This document shows positions 33,785 through 41,889 of a stretch of DNA of 64,000 bases, one piece after another. Numbering within the stretch: position 1 is the stretch's first letter; each line of letters starts with the position of its first letter. A program made the position numbers and the translations under genes. The DNA is from Pseudomonas entomophila (lineage in GTDB: Bacteria; Pseudomonadota; Gammaproteobacteria; Pseudomonadales; Pseudomonadaceae): contig NZ_JARPQB010000010.1 in assembly GCF_029478665.1 (NCBI RefSeq), forward strand, positions 1-64,000, read 5' to 3'. A model generated the notes under the pieces. That model was not told the DNA's origin. It searched no databases and saw only the letters and a program-made list of their open reading frames with translations.

Positions 33785-34512
33785 GGTTGCTCCAGTGGCT
33801 TGCGCGCCACCACATTGACCAGGGTTTCCTCGCGCTGGCCAACCGGTGGCGGCTTGCGCAGGCCCAGGCGTTCGAGCAGGCCGAAGTCCTTCGAGCGGCT
33901 CCACCATAGATAAGGGTAGGACACGTTGCGCGCGGCGAATTCGAAGCCTTGGTCGCGCAGCATCTGCAGGTAGCCTTCGGCGCTCTTCTGCACGTGCATG
34001 GGGTGGCGGAACAGCCAACGGATCACCCAGGTGTCGATGTAGGCCTCGGTGGATTCGGCGAACAGCAGGTAGCCGCCGGGCTTGAGCACCCGGTGGAACT
34101 CGGCCAGGGCCTTCTCCTGCTCCACCAGGTGGTGGAAGGTCTGGTGGCAGAACAGGATGTCGACGCTGGCGTCGGGGAACTGCAGTGCGGCGCAGTCGCT
34201 GCCGCGCAGTTCCACCTCGACACCCAGCCGTTGCGCCTCGGCGGCGCTCAGCGCCAGGCTGTGCGGGTCGGCGTCGGTACCCAGCAGGCGTGACGGCGCG
34301 AATGCCTGCACCAGGTGCTTGAACGACTTGCCTTGGCCGCAACCCGCATCGAGCAGCACCGGCGCCTGGGGCGGTTCGCCGTCGAACAGCTGGCGCAGGT
34401 CGTTGATCGCCACGCGCAGCACATGGTGTTGCCAGGTGTGGCTGCGCAGGAACCAGAAGCCGATACGGGTCTCTTCGACGTAGGTGTCGCTCAGGTAGGG
34501 TTGCTGGCTCAT
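33781..34512 (-). CDS. SAM-dependent methyltransferase of the APE cluster
   Basis: This class I methyltransferase has 243 residues from ATG 34512. Motif I is VLLDAGCGQGKSFKHL, the acidic residue of motif II is in LLGTDADPHS, and post-motifs include FCHQTFHHL and HRVLKPGGYLLFAE (UbiE/COQ5-like). It could O- or C-methylate the aryl head group, as in APE and xanthomonadin, which carry methoxy or methyl groups. The target atom cannot be read from sequence. ATGA overlap with the FAD enzyme upstream and with apeN downstream. Confidence 0.88.
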   Translation of the reverse strand: MSQQPYLSDTYVEETRIGFWFLRSHTWQHHVLRVAINDLRQLFDGEPPQAPVLLDAGCGQGKSFKHLVQAFAPSRLLGTDADPHSLALSAAEAQRLGVEVELRGSDCAALQFPDASVDILFCHQTFHHLVEQEKALAEFHRVLKPGGYLLFAESTEAYIDTWVIRWLFRHPMHVQKSAEGYLQMLRDQGFEFAARNVSYPYLWWSRSKDFGLLERLGLRKPPPVGQREETLVNVVARKPLEQP

Positions 34513-35756
34513 GCCGGCGTCCTCGCGCACAGCTCGGCGAGGGTGCGCAGGCGGCGCTTGGGCTCGGCGACGAACGGGTTGCGCAGGTCCCAGGCGTAGC
34601 CGGCCAGGATCGAGCTGATCATGGCGCGGATCTCCGGCGAGCTGCCGGGGTGATAGATCACGTCCTGGAAGCTGCCGTCGTACCAGCCTTCGACATAGGC
34701 GCGGAAGGTATCGACGCCGCGCTTGAGCGGCGTGGCGAACTCAGCCTGCCAGTCCACCGCTTCGCCCTCCAGCTGACGGTGCAGCAGGTTGGCGGCCATG
34801 CTCGCCGAGCGCATGGCGATGGTCACGCCCGAGGAGAACACCGGGTCGAGGAACTCGGCGGCATTGCCCAGCAGGGCGAAGCCCGGGCCGTGCAAGGTGC
34901 TGACGTTGGCCGAGTAGCCACCGATGGTGCGTGCGGGGGTGTCCCACACGGCATTGGCCAGCACCTTGGCCAGGCTCGGGGTCTGCGCCACGAAGTGCTT
35001 GAGGCAGGCGTCCAGGTCGACCGGCGCCTCGGCGAAGCGCTCGGCGGCGGCGACCACGCCAAGGGAGGTGCGGCCATTGCTGAACGGAATGGTCCAGAAC
35101 CAGATGTCACGGTGTTCGGGGTGGGTGGTGATGAGGATCTTGTCGCGGTCGAAGCCGGGGTGGTCGATGCGGTCCTCGATATGGGTGAACACCGCCTGGC
35201 GCACCGGGAAGTTCGACGGTGCTTCCAGTTCCAGCAGGCGTGGCAGCACGCGGCCGTAGCCGCTGGCGTCGAGCACGAAGGCGCTTTCCACTTCGTATTC
35301 GTCACCCTCGGGGCGGCGCACCCGCACGCGCGGGCAGTCGCCGCCCATGTCGACGCTGACGATCTCGTGCTCGTAGCGGATCTCCACGCCCTGGGCTTGC
35401 GCCTGGTCGGCGAGCAATTGGTCGAACTGCGCGCGCTGCACCTGGAAGGTGCTCGGCTTGCCCTGGGAGAAGGTCAGGCCGAAGTCGAACGCGCTGTATT
35501 CCTCGCCCCAGGCGAAGGCGGCGCCGTTCTTGTGCTGGAAGCCCGCAGCCTCGACGGCCTCGAGCATCCCGGCCTCTTCGACGAAGTCCAGGCAGTGGGA
35601 CAGCAGGCTCTCGCCGATGGAGAAGCGCGGGAAGCGCTGGCGCTCGATCACCAGCACATCATGGCCCTTGCGCTTGAGCAGGGCGGCGGCGATGGCGCCG
35701 GAAGGCCCGGCGCCGATCACCAGCACCTGGCGTTGTTGCAGTTCACAGTTCGGCAT
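34509..35756 (-). CDS. Flavin-dependent halogenase-like FAD oxidoreductase
   Basis: This 415-residue flavoenzyme has an N-terminal FAD-binding GxGxxG (residues 15-20, GAGPSG) and the halogenase-typical RFSIGESLL (about 44-52). Lys76 in HKNGAAFAWG matches the catalytic Lys of flavin halogenases, and the signature WxWxIP is at 219-224 (WFWTIP). Together these point to halogenation of an electron-rich aromatic ring by HOCl/HOBr, needing an external flavin reductase. The group also contains monooxygenases and dehydrogenases of the geranylgeranyl-reductase-like superfamily, so the chemistry is inferred. It overlaps the next membrane-protein gene by 14 bases and the methyltransferase by four. Confidence 0.85.
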   Translation of the reverse strand: MPNCELQQRQVLVIGAGPSGAIAAALLKRKGHDVLVIERQRFPRFSIGESLLSHCLDFVEEAGMLEAVEAAGFQHKNGAAFAWGEEYSAFDFGLTFSQGKPSTFQVQRAQFDQLLADQAQAQGVEIRYEHEIVSVDMGGDCPRVRVRRPEGDEYEVESAFVLDASGYGRVLPRLLELEAPSNFPVRQAVFTHIEDRIDHPGFDRDKILITTHPEHRDIWFWTIPFSNGRTSLGVVAAAERFAEAPVDLDACLKHFVAQTPSLAKVLANAVWDTPARTIGGYSANVSTLHGPGFALLGNAAEFLDPVFSSGVTIAMRSASMAANLLHRQLEGEAVDWQAEFATPLKRGVDTFRAYVEGWYDGSFQDVIYHPGSSPEIRAMISSILAGYAWDLRNPFVAEPKRRLRTLAELCARTPA

Positions 35757-36900
35757 GAGGGCTCCTTGCCGTCGGGGCAGTATTCAGGGGAATCCGGTGC
35801 AGGCCGGCCAATGCCGGCATCAGGGTGGCGACCAGGCTCATCAGCATCAGGGCGAAGTACAGCGCCGGGCCGATCAGCCCTTGTTGCAGCAGCAGGTTGA
35901 GGAAGACGATTTCGCTCAGGCCACGGATGTTCAGCAGCAGGCTCTCGCGCCACTTGCTCGCGCCGGCGAACGACGGGGCGGCCCAGCACAGGCCCAGCCA
36001 GTTGCCCAGCAGCTTGCTGGCGATCGGCAGGGCCATCAGGGCGGCCAGTTGCAGCGCATCGAAGCCTTGCAGGGCGTGGTGCACATCGATCTGCACCACG
36101 CCGTAGGTGAGGATCAGCGGCACCGCCACGCCCTGCTGCAGGCGGCGGTTCCAGGTGCTCGACAGTGGCAGGCGCACCGGGACCTTGAGCCAGGCCAGGC
36201 AGGCCAGGTAGCCGATACCGAAGACCAGGGCATTGAGCCGGTAATGCTCGGCGACGAACAGCAGCGCCAGGAACAGCGCGCCATATACCTTCGGCGCCCG
36301 CAGGCCGGCGAAGTGCAGCGGCACGGGCAGGACCGCGGCCAGCAGCGGCCAGGCCAGGCTGCCCGGTTGCAGGCTGCCCTGGCCGAGGCCCAGCAGCAGC
36401 CAGCAGGCCAGGTCGATGAGGATCGCTGCCTGCAGCAGCCGACGGCTGGCCGCGGGAGGATAGTCAATGGCGCGCAGGTACAGGTACAGCACCGGGATCG
36501 CGGTGATGGCGAATACCAAGCCCAGGGCCAGCGCGGTGAGGCCGCCCTGGTCCAGCAGCCACAGCGCGCAGGCCAGGCCGCAGGCGAAGGGCACCAGGAA
36601 GCTGGGCAAGGCGAGTTTCAGCGCCTCGCGGTCGACGCGCAGCTCGGCGACGTCGGTGAGGATGTGCCCCAGCAGCAGGGCGAAGCTGCAGCCGTACAGG
36701 GCCTTGAGCCAGCCTGGCGCGACCAGCGCGGCGCCGTCTAGCTGCCAGTGCGGCTCGACCCACAGCAGCATCAGCAGCGGCAGCGCCAGGGTCGCCAGCA
36801 GCAGCTGGCTGACGATCGGGATCAGCCCCACGCGCTTGCCGAGCGCGCAGGCCAGCGCGAACAGCAGCAGGGCCAGGCCCCAGAACAACAACACGGTCAT
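35743..36900 (-). CDS. Polytopic membrane protein, cation/proton antiporter-like
   Basis: This 385-residue protein has about 11-12 hydrophobic segments and no large soluble domain. Features such as GLVFAITAIPVLYLYLR, ILIDLACWLLLGLG and NIRGLSEIVFLNLLL resemble the CPA2/KefB sodium-proton antiporter fold, though several antiporter acidic pairs are not obvious. It lies in the APE operon two bases after apeM and overlapping the halogenase-like gene. It might supply halide or ion gradient, export the product, or be an unrelated passenger; none is established. Confidence 0.75.
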   Translation of the reverse strand: MTVLLFWGLALLLFALACALGKRVGLIPIVSQLLLATLALPLLMLLWVEPHWQLDGAALVAPGWLKALYGCSFALLLGHILTDVAELRVDREALKLALPSFLVPFACGLACALWLLDQGGLTALALGLVFAITAIPVLYLYLRAIDYPPAASRRLLQAAILIDLACWLLLGLGQGSLQPGSLAWPLLAAVLPVPLHFAGLRAPKVYGALFLALLFVAEHYRLNALVFGIGYLACLAWLKVPVRLPLSSTWNRRLQQGVAVPLILTYGVVQIDVHHALQGFDALQLAALMALPIASKLLGNWLGLCWAAPSFAGASKWRESLLLNIRGLSEIVFLNLLLQQGLIGPALYFALMLMSLVATLMPALAGLHRIPLNTAPTARSPHAEL

Positions 36901-36902
36901 GA

Positions 36903-39218
36903 TCAGCTGTGCGCTCCTTCGCGCGACGCGGCCCAGGGGGCCAGGATGAAGCTCATTGCCAGGCCCAGGCTCACCGCCAGGCCGAAATTGCTCACCGCCG
37001 GGGTGCTCGACAGGGCCAGCAGCCCGAACGACAGCCAGGTGGTCAGTGCCGCCAGCAGGGTGCCCAGCAGGCTTACCGCCTCGCCGCCGACGCGCTCGTG
37101 CATGAGGATCGCGTAGTCGACGCCGATGGCGGTCACCAGCAACAGGCCGAACAGGCTGAACAATGTCAGCGGCTGGCCGAGCCAACCCAGCAGGGCCAGG
37201 CTGCACAGCGCGGCAAGCAGGGGCAGGGCGACGATGCGCAAGGCACCGCGCAGGCCGAACGGCAGCACCAGCAGCACCAGGATCAGCGCGCACGACAGCA
37301 GCTTGAGCTCGGCGGCGCTGACCTGGGTGGCGGCGAACAGCTGGTTCAACTCACCCAGCCGGTCCACCAGTTGCACGCCGGGCAGGCCATCGGCCTGCAG
37401 GCGCAGCAAGGGCGTATCGTTCAGCCCCTGGAGGCTGACGACGGCCGCCACGCCCTGGTCCACCTGGCCCAGCCACAAGGCGCGCCAAGGTTCGCCCAAG
37501 GGGCCGGCGAGGACATCGTCGATGGACTGGATCGGCAGTTGGCGCAATTGCTTGAGCTCGGCCAGCAGCACGGTTTCCGGCACGCCCTGGGCCAGCAACG
37601 GTTGCCAGTGTTCGGGCAGCCGCTCCAGGGCCTGGAGGGTGCGCGCTTGCTCGGTTGGGCTGGCAACCAGTCGATCGAGGGACATGTAGCCCTTGAGCTT
37701 GCCCAAGTCGACCAGCTCGTCGAGTTTTTCCGACAGCGCCCGCAGGCGCTCCAGCAGTTGCTGCGGATCGGCGCCGCGCACCAGGTAGAACTGGCTGGTG
37801 GGCTGGTAACCGGTGATGCGCGCCACGGCCTGGGCTTCCTCCAGCAGCTGGGGAGGGCTGCCAACCCACTGGCGCACGTCGTTGCGGCTATCCAGGCGCC
37901 ATAGCCCGGCGGCGCAGAACAGCACCAGCAGGGCCAGCAGCGCGGCGCTGGGCACACGGCGCAGCAGGCTGGCGCGCAGCTCGGTCAGCCATTGCGCGAC
38001 CCGCAGCGGCCACTGGGCCGGGCGCAGTTCGACGCCGCCGAGCAAGGCCGGCAGCAGGCACACGGCGCTGAGGTAGGCGCCGACCAGGCCGGCGGCCGAG
38101 AACGCGGCGATCTGGGTCAGCGCCGGGAATGGCGTGAAGGCCAGGGCCAGGTAGCCGATGCAACTGGTCGCCAGGCTCAGGCTCAACCCCGGCAGCGTGA
38201 GGCGCACGGCCGGCCAGCTGCGCCAGGGGTGCAGGCTCCAGCTCTTGGACAGGTAGTGCAACGGGTAGTCGACGGCCACGCCGATCAGGCTGGAGCCGAG
38301 CACCAGGGTCATCACGTGCATCTGCCCGAACAGCACCACGCACACCACCGAGCCGAACAGCATGCCCACCAGCACCGGCACGAAGGCCAGCAGCACGCGC
38401 CAGCGACGGAAGGCCAGCAGCAACAGCAGCAGGATACCCACGGTGGCGCCGCCGCCGACCCAGGTGATCTCGCGGCTGGCCTGTTGCTGGCCGGCCGCGG
38501 CGTACAGCAGGCCGCTGGCCGCCAGGAGCTGGGCACCCTGCTGGCTGGCCTCGACGCGGGCGTGGGCCAGCAGGTCGGCCACCTGCAAGGGCAGGTGCAT
38601 GTCGAAGGCGTTGCCCAGGGTGCGGGCGCGCAGCAGCACCCACTGCTGGCCGTCGGCCTCGGCGACCAGCGCGCCGCTGGCGGTATCCAGTTGCACGTTG
38701 ACCGGCTTGGGTTGGCTCTGCTGGATGCGGCCGCTCAGACCGAGCCAGTCATCCTGGCTGGCCACCAGGCTGAAGCCGGCGAATGGGTCGAACAGGCTTT
38801 GCAGGCGTTGTTCGATGAAGGTGTCGGGCTGCTCGGCCAGCAACTGGCGGTCGCGGACCGCGAGCATCGCCAGGCGACCTTGCAGCAGTTGCCCGCGCAG
38901 GGCTTGCAGGTCGGTCTGCACACTCCATTGCACTTTCTCGAACAGGCCGCTGGCCTGCCACTGAGCGGCCAGATGTTCGGCCAGGGCGACGGCCTGTTCG
39001 CGCTGGGGATGGCCGACCAGCACCAGCAGCTCGCGGTTGAGCGGTTCCTGCATGCGTTGTTCGGCTTGCTTGACCAGCGGGTCCTGGGTGGCGCCGGGCA
39101 CCAGGGTCATCAGGTCGGCCGACAGCGGCGCGCCCCGATGCCATTGCCAGCCGGCCATGGCGAGCATGATCAGCAGCAGGCCCGCGAACAAGCGCGGCAA
39201 CAGGCGTTCAGTCGGCAA
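36903..39218 (-). CDS. apeM: MMPL/RND exporter (ApeM)
   Basis: This 771-residue inner-membrane transporter has the HAE3/MMPL layout: TM1 near residue 10, a periplasmic loop, six-helix block (about 250-410), second periplasmic loop (about 440-600), and second block (about 620-765). It contains GVAVDYPLHYLSKS and AIGVDYAILMHERVGG, the duplicated GxxxDYxxxL motif of RND carriers. In APE clusters it is thought to move the aryl polyene lipid to the outer membrane with LolA-like ApeL. Starts with TTG 39218 (GGAG ten bases upstream), overlapping the apeL end. Confidence 0.9.
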   Translation of the reverse strand: MPTERLLPRLFAGLLLIMLAMAGWQWHRGAPLSADLMTLVPGATQDPLVKQAEQRMQEPLNRELLVLVGHPQREQAVALAEHLAAQWQASGLFEKVQWSVQTDLQALRGQLLQGRLAMLAVRDRQLLAEQPDTFIEQRLQSLFDPFAGFSLVASQDDWLGLSGRIQQSQPKPVNVQLDTASGALVAEADGQQWVLLRARTLGNAFDMHLPLQVADLLAHARVEASQQGAQLLAASGLLYAAAGQQQASREITWVGGGATVGILLLLLLAFRRWRVLLAFVPVLVGMLFGSVVCVVLFGQMHVMTLVLGSSLIGVAVDYPLHYLSKSWSLHPWRSWPAVRLTLPGLSLSLATSCIGYLALAFTPFPALTQIAAFSAAGLVGAYLSAVCLLPALLGGVELRPAQWPLRVAQWLTELRASLLRRVPSAALLALLVLFCAAGLWRLDSRNDVRQWVGSPPQLLEEAQAVARITGYQPTSQFYLVRGADPQQLLERLRALSEKLDELVDLGKLKGYMSLDRLVASPTEQARTLQALERLPEHWQPLLAQGVPETVLLAELKQLRQLPIQSIDDVLAGPLGEPWRALWLGQVDQGVAAVVSLQGLNDTPLLRLQADGLPGVQLVDRLGELNQLFAATQVSAAELKLLSCALILVLLVLPFGLRGALRIVALPLLAALCSLALLGWLGQPLTLFSLFGLLLVTAIGVDYAILMHERVGGEAVSLLGTLLAALTTWLSFGLLALSSTPAVSNFGLAVSLGLAMSFILAPWAASREGAHS

Positions 39219-39930
39219 AATCGCTGCGCTCCGCGTCGCTGAGGGCGCTGGCGCCTTGGCTCTCGGGCATGCGCAGCACGGTGCTGTCGCCCTGGGTCTC
39301 GCTCAGTTCGATGCGCTCGACGTAGCGTCCGCCGGCGATGTCGATGCGGGTGAACACTTGCTTGAGCAGCAGCGAGCGTGGGGTCAGGCGCAATTGCCAG
39401 TGGGTGGCGTCGCCTGAAAGCGCCAGTTCGAAATCGCGTTGCAGGCCGCTGCTGTCGCCTTGCAGCACGGCGAAGAACAGGCGGTTCTGCTCGGCGCCGG
39501 CACTGCGGGCGGGCAGCGTTTGCCAGCCGCTCGGGTCGCGGCGGGCGATGCCCTGGGCGTCGATGCGGTAGTCCTGGCGCAGCGGGGTTTGCAGCAGCCA
39601 GAGCAGGCCGTGGTCGCGGGCCAGGACGAAACGGCCCTTGCTGGTCAGTGGCTGGGGTAGGGCGCGCAGGTGTTTTTCCTGGATGAAGGGGCCGCTGACC
39701 ACGGCGGGTTCGCTGAGCTGCTTTTGCAGGTCGTCGAGGCTGAAGGCGAGGGTCAGGGGGCTGGCGAGTAGCAGGGCGATAGTTATCAGAGCCCTGTGGG
39801 AGCGGCCTTGTGTCGCGAAAGGGCCGCACAGCGGCCCCAGCCATTGACGCAGCGTTGCCGAAATCCGGGGGCCGCTTCGCGGCCCTTTCGCGACGCAAGG
39901 CCGCTCCCACAGGGACCGTGCGGCGCTCAT
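39208..39930 (-). CDS. apeL: LolA-like outer-membrane lipid carrier (ApeL) with REP inserted in the signal-peptide region
   Basis: The mature domain (about residues 66-240: SLDDLQKQLSEPAVVSGPF, HLRALPQPLTSKGRFVLARD, FTRIDIAGGRYVERIEL) is LolA-like and would ferry the product across the periplasm beside ApeM. From the coupled ATG 39930 (ATGA overlap with apeK) the protein has 240 residues, but a 124-base REP pair (39792-39915) is read in frame as residues 6-46. This adds about 41 residues ahead of the hydrophobic core RALITIALLLASPLTLAF (49-66). The frame is open, so the gene is not formally a pseudogene. Export efficiency, or the true start, is uncertain. Confidence 0.82.
   Translation of the reverse strand: MSAARSLWERPCVAKGPRSGPRISATLRQWLGPLCGPFATQGRSHRALITIALLLASPLTLAFSLDDLQKQLSEPAVVSGPFIQEKHLRALPQPLTSKGRFVLARDHGLLWLLQTPLRQDYRIDAQGIARRDPSGWQTLPARSAGAEQNRLFFAVLQGDSSGLQRDFELALSGDATHWQLRLTPRSLLLKQVFTRIDIAGGRYVERIELSETQGDSTVLRMPESQGASALSDAERSDFAD
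39792..39915. repeat. REP inverted pair inside the apeL frame
   Basis: CTGTGGGAGCGGCCTTGTGT...and the inverse ACGCAAGGCCGCTCCCACAG lie about 85 bases apart (outer ends 39792 and 39915), each followed inward by further GGCCGC palindromes. It belongs to the TTTCGCGGCACAAGGCCGC family seen at 25.0 and 49.5 kb, here in a coding frame rather than between genes. Confidence 0.88.
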
Positions 39931-40352
39931 GGCAACACCTTGGCGACGGCGTCGAGCATGGCCTGGGGCGAGGCCAGCTGCATTTCGCCGCTTTCGATGT
40001 GCACGGCCACCTGCACGGTGCTGGCGCGGGTCATGCGTTCGCCGGTGGTGGCGTCGCTGATCAGGTAGTGGATCTTCAAACGGTTCTCCCACTCCACCAG
40101 GCTGGCGCGCACGGTCAGGCGCTGGCCGAAGGTGGCGCCGCGGATGTAGCGCAGTTGCAGGTCGATCACCGGCCAGGCATAGCCGCTGGCCTGCATCCGC
40201 AGGTAGTCGTGCTCCAGGCGGTCGAGCAGCGCGCAGCGGGCGACTTCCAGGTACTTCACATAGTGGCCGTGCCAGACGATGTGCATGCTGTCGACGTCGA
40301 AGAACGGCACGACGATCTCGCTGTCGACGTGGAACACCCCGGGGTTACGCAT
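39927..40352 (-). CDS. apeK: 4HBT-fold thioesterase (ApeK)
   Basis: This 141-residue hotdog-fold thioesterase of the 4-hydroxybenzoyl-CoA thioesterase type has the motif VPFFDVDSMHIVWHGHY with Asp19/Asp21 and His28 at the expected places. It probably releases or edits acyl chains on the APE ACPs. Start is ATG 40352, inside the lyase 3' end (8-base overlap); the stop overlaps the apeL ATG. The upstream 21 codons of the open frame are not included because they lie in the lyase gene. Confidence 0.88.
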   Translation of the reverse strand: MRNPGVFHVDSEIVVPFFDVDSMHIVWHGHYVKYLEVARCALLDRLEHDYLRMQASGYAWPVIDLQLRYIRGATFGQRLTVRASLVEWENRLKIHYLISDATTGERMTRASTVQVAVHIESGEMQLASPQAMLDAVAKVLP

Positions 40353-41889
40353 GCAGCCTCCAGTGGCGCTGGCCGATACGGGCCAGGCACAGGCGCAGGT
40401 CGTGCTCGAGGGCACGGTCCTCGGTGACCGGCGCGAAGTCCTCCAGCAGCGCCGCGTGCATCTGTGCCAGGGCTGGCGGCAGGGCGTGGGCGTCGGCCAG
40501 GCGCTGGCGCAGCCAGACGCCCTGGTTGGCGGCCAGCAGCGTGGCGGCAGCGACCTGTTCGGTCAGTTCCAGCACGCGCAGGGCGTCGCGGGCGGCGATG
40601 GTGCCCATGCTCACCTTGTCCTGGTTGTGGCACTCGGTGGAGCGGGAGAACACGCTGGCCGGCATGGTCTGCTTGAGCGCCTCGGCGGTCCAGGCGCTGG
40701 CGCCGATCTGCACGGCCTTGAAACCGTGGTTGAGCATGGCGCGCTCGGCCTCGGCGCCCGAGAGGTTGCTCGGCAGGCCATGGTTGTAGCGCACGTCCAC
40801 CAGCAGCGCGAGCTGGCGGTCGAGCAGGTCGGCGACGTTGGCCACCAGGTTCTTCAGGCTGTCCATGGCGAAGGCGATGTGCCCGCCATAGAAGTGCCCG
40901 CCATGCAGCACGCGCTCGGCGTCACCGTCGATGATCGGGTTGTCGTTGGCGCTGTTGAGCTCGGTTTCGATGAACCCGCGCAGCCAGCCCAGGCTGTCGG
41001 CCAGCACGCCCAACACGTGGGGCGCGCAACGCAGCGAGTAGCGGTCCTGCAGGCGGTGCAGCGGCGGCAGCGGGGCGTCGATGGCCAGGTCCTGGCGCAG
41101 CCAGGCGGCGACCTGGGTCTGGCCGGGGTGCGGCTTGGCGGCGAACAGGCGTTCGTCGAAGTGTTCAGGGTTGCCCTGCAAGGCGATGACATTGAGCGCG
41201 GTGATGCGCGTGGCCAGCTTCAGCAGGTAGTCGGCGCGGGCGAAGGCCAGGCAGGCCAGGCCGGTCATTACCGCGGTGCCGTTCATCAGCGCCAGGGCTT
41301 CCTTGGGGCGCAGCACCAGGGGCTGCCAACCCAGTTCGCGGTGCACGTCGGCACTGCTGCGGCGTTCGCCCTGGTACAGGACCTCGCGCTCGCCCGACAG
41401 GGCCGCCGCCACGTACGACAGCGGCGTCAGGTCGCCGCTGGCGCCGACCGAGCCTTCCTCCGGGATCAGCGGCAGGATGTCGTGTTCGATGAAGGCCTGC
41501 AGGCGCTCCAGCAGTTCCAGGCGCACGCCGGACACACCATGGCTCAGCGAGCGCAGACGCGCGGCCAGCACGGCGCGGGTGGCCGGGGCGTCGAGCAACC
41601 GGCCCAGGCCGCAGCCATGGAAGGTGTAGAGGTGGCGGGGCAGGGCCTCGACATGCTCCAGCGGCACGGCCACCACGCAGGAGTCGCCGTAGCCGGTGGT
41701 CACGCCATAGATCACCCCTTCCTTGTCCAGCAAGGTATCGAGGAAGCGCGCGCCACGGGCGATGCGCTCGCGGTAGGCAGCGTCAGCCTGCAGGCGCGAC
41801 GGGGCGCGGCGCTCGGCCAGGGCCAGGACGTCTTCGATCGCCAGCGGCGCTTCGCCGAAGGTTACAGGCTCATGCGGATGCATCGTCAT
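40345..41889 (-). CDS. Aromatic amino acid ammonia-lyase (MIO enzyme)
   Basis: This 514-residue protein is a member of the HAL/PAL/TAL superfamily. The MIO cofactor forms from Ala150-Ser151-Gly152 (GSVGASGDLTPLS); catalytic Tyr61 is in YGVTTGYG. The selectivity pair is Phe90-His91 (LYTFHGCG), unlike the Ser-His of HutH, His-Leu of TAL or Phe-Leu of PAL; the NQDKVSMG loop lacks the extra Glu of histidine lyases. An aromatic substrate is likely (Tyr, Phe or a modified form), giving a cinnamate-type acid that could feed the ApeH ligase as aryl starter, as in flexirubin clusters. Histidine use is disfavoured but not excluded. It overlaps the acyltransferase by 20 bases. Confidence 0.87.
   Translation of the reverse strand: MTMHPHEPVTFGEAPLAIEDVLALAERRAPSRLQADAAYRERIARGARFLDTLLDKEGVIYGVTTGYGDSCVVAVPLEHVEALPRHLYTFHGCGLGRLLDAPATRAVLAARLRSLSHGVSGVRLELLERLQAFIEHDILPLIPEEGSVGASGDLTPLSYVAAALSGEREVLYQGERRSSADVHRELGWQPLVLRPKEALALMNGTAVMTGLACLAFARADYLLKLATRITALNVIALQGNPEHFDERLFAAKPHPGQTQVAAWLRQDLAIDAPLPPLHRLQDRYSLRCAPHVLGVLADSLGWLRGFIETELNSANDNPIIDGDAERVLHGGHFYGGHIAFAMDSLKNLVANVADLLDRQLALLVDVRYNHGLPSNLSGAEAERAMLNHGFKAVQIGASAWTAEALKQTMPASVFSRSTECHNQDKVSMGTIAARDALRVLELTEQVAAATLLAANQGVWLRQRLADAHALPPALAQMHAALLEDFAPVTEDRALEHDLRLCLARIGQRHWRLHA

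Noticed and set aside
40345..41889. Assignment of the lyase as histidine ammonia-lyase HutH
   Set aside because: The selectivity pair and the NQDKVSMG loop differ from HutH and the gene lies in an aryl polyene operon, not with hut genes.
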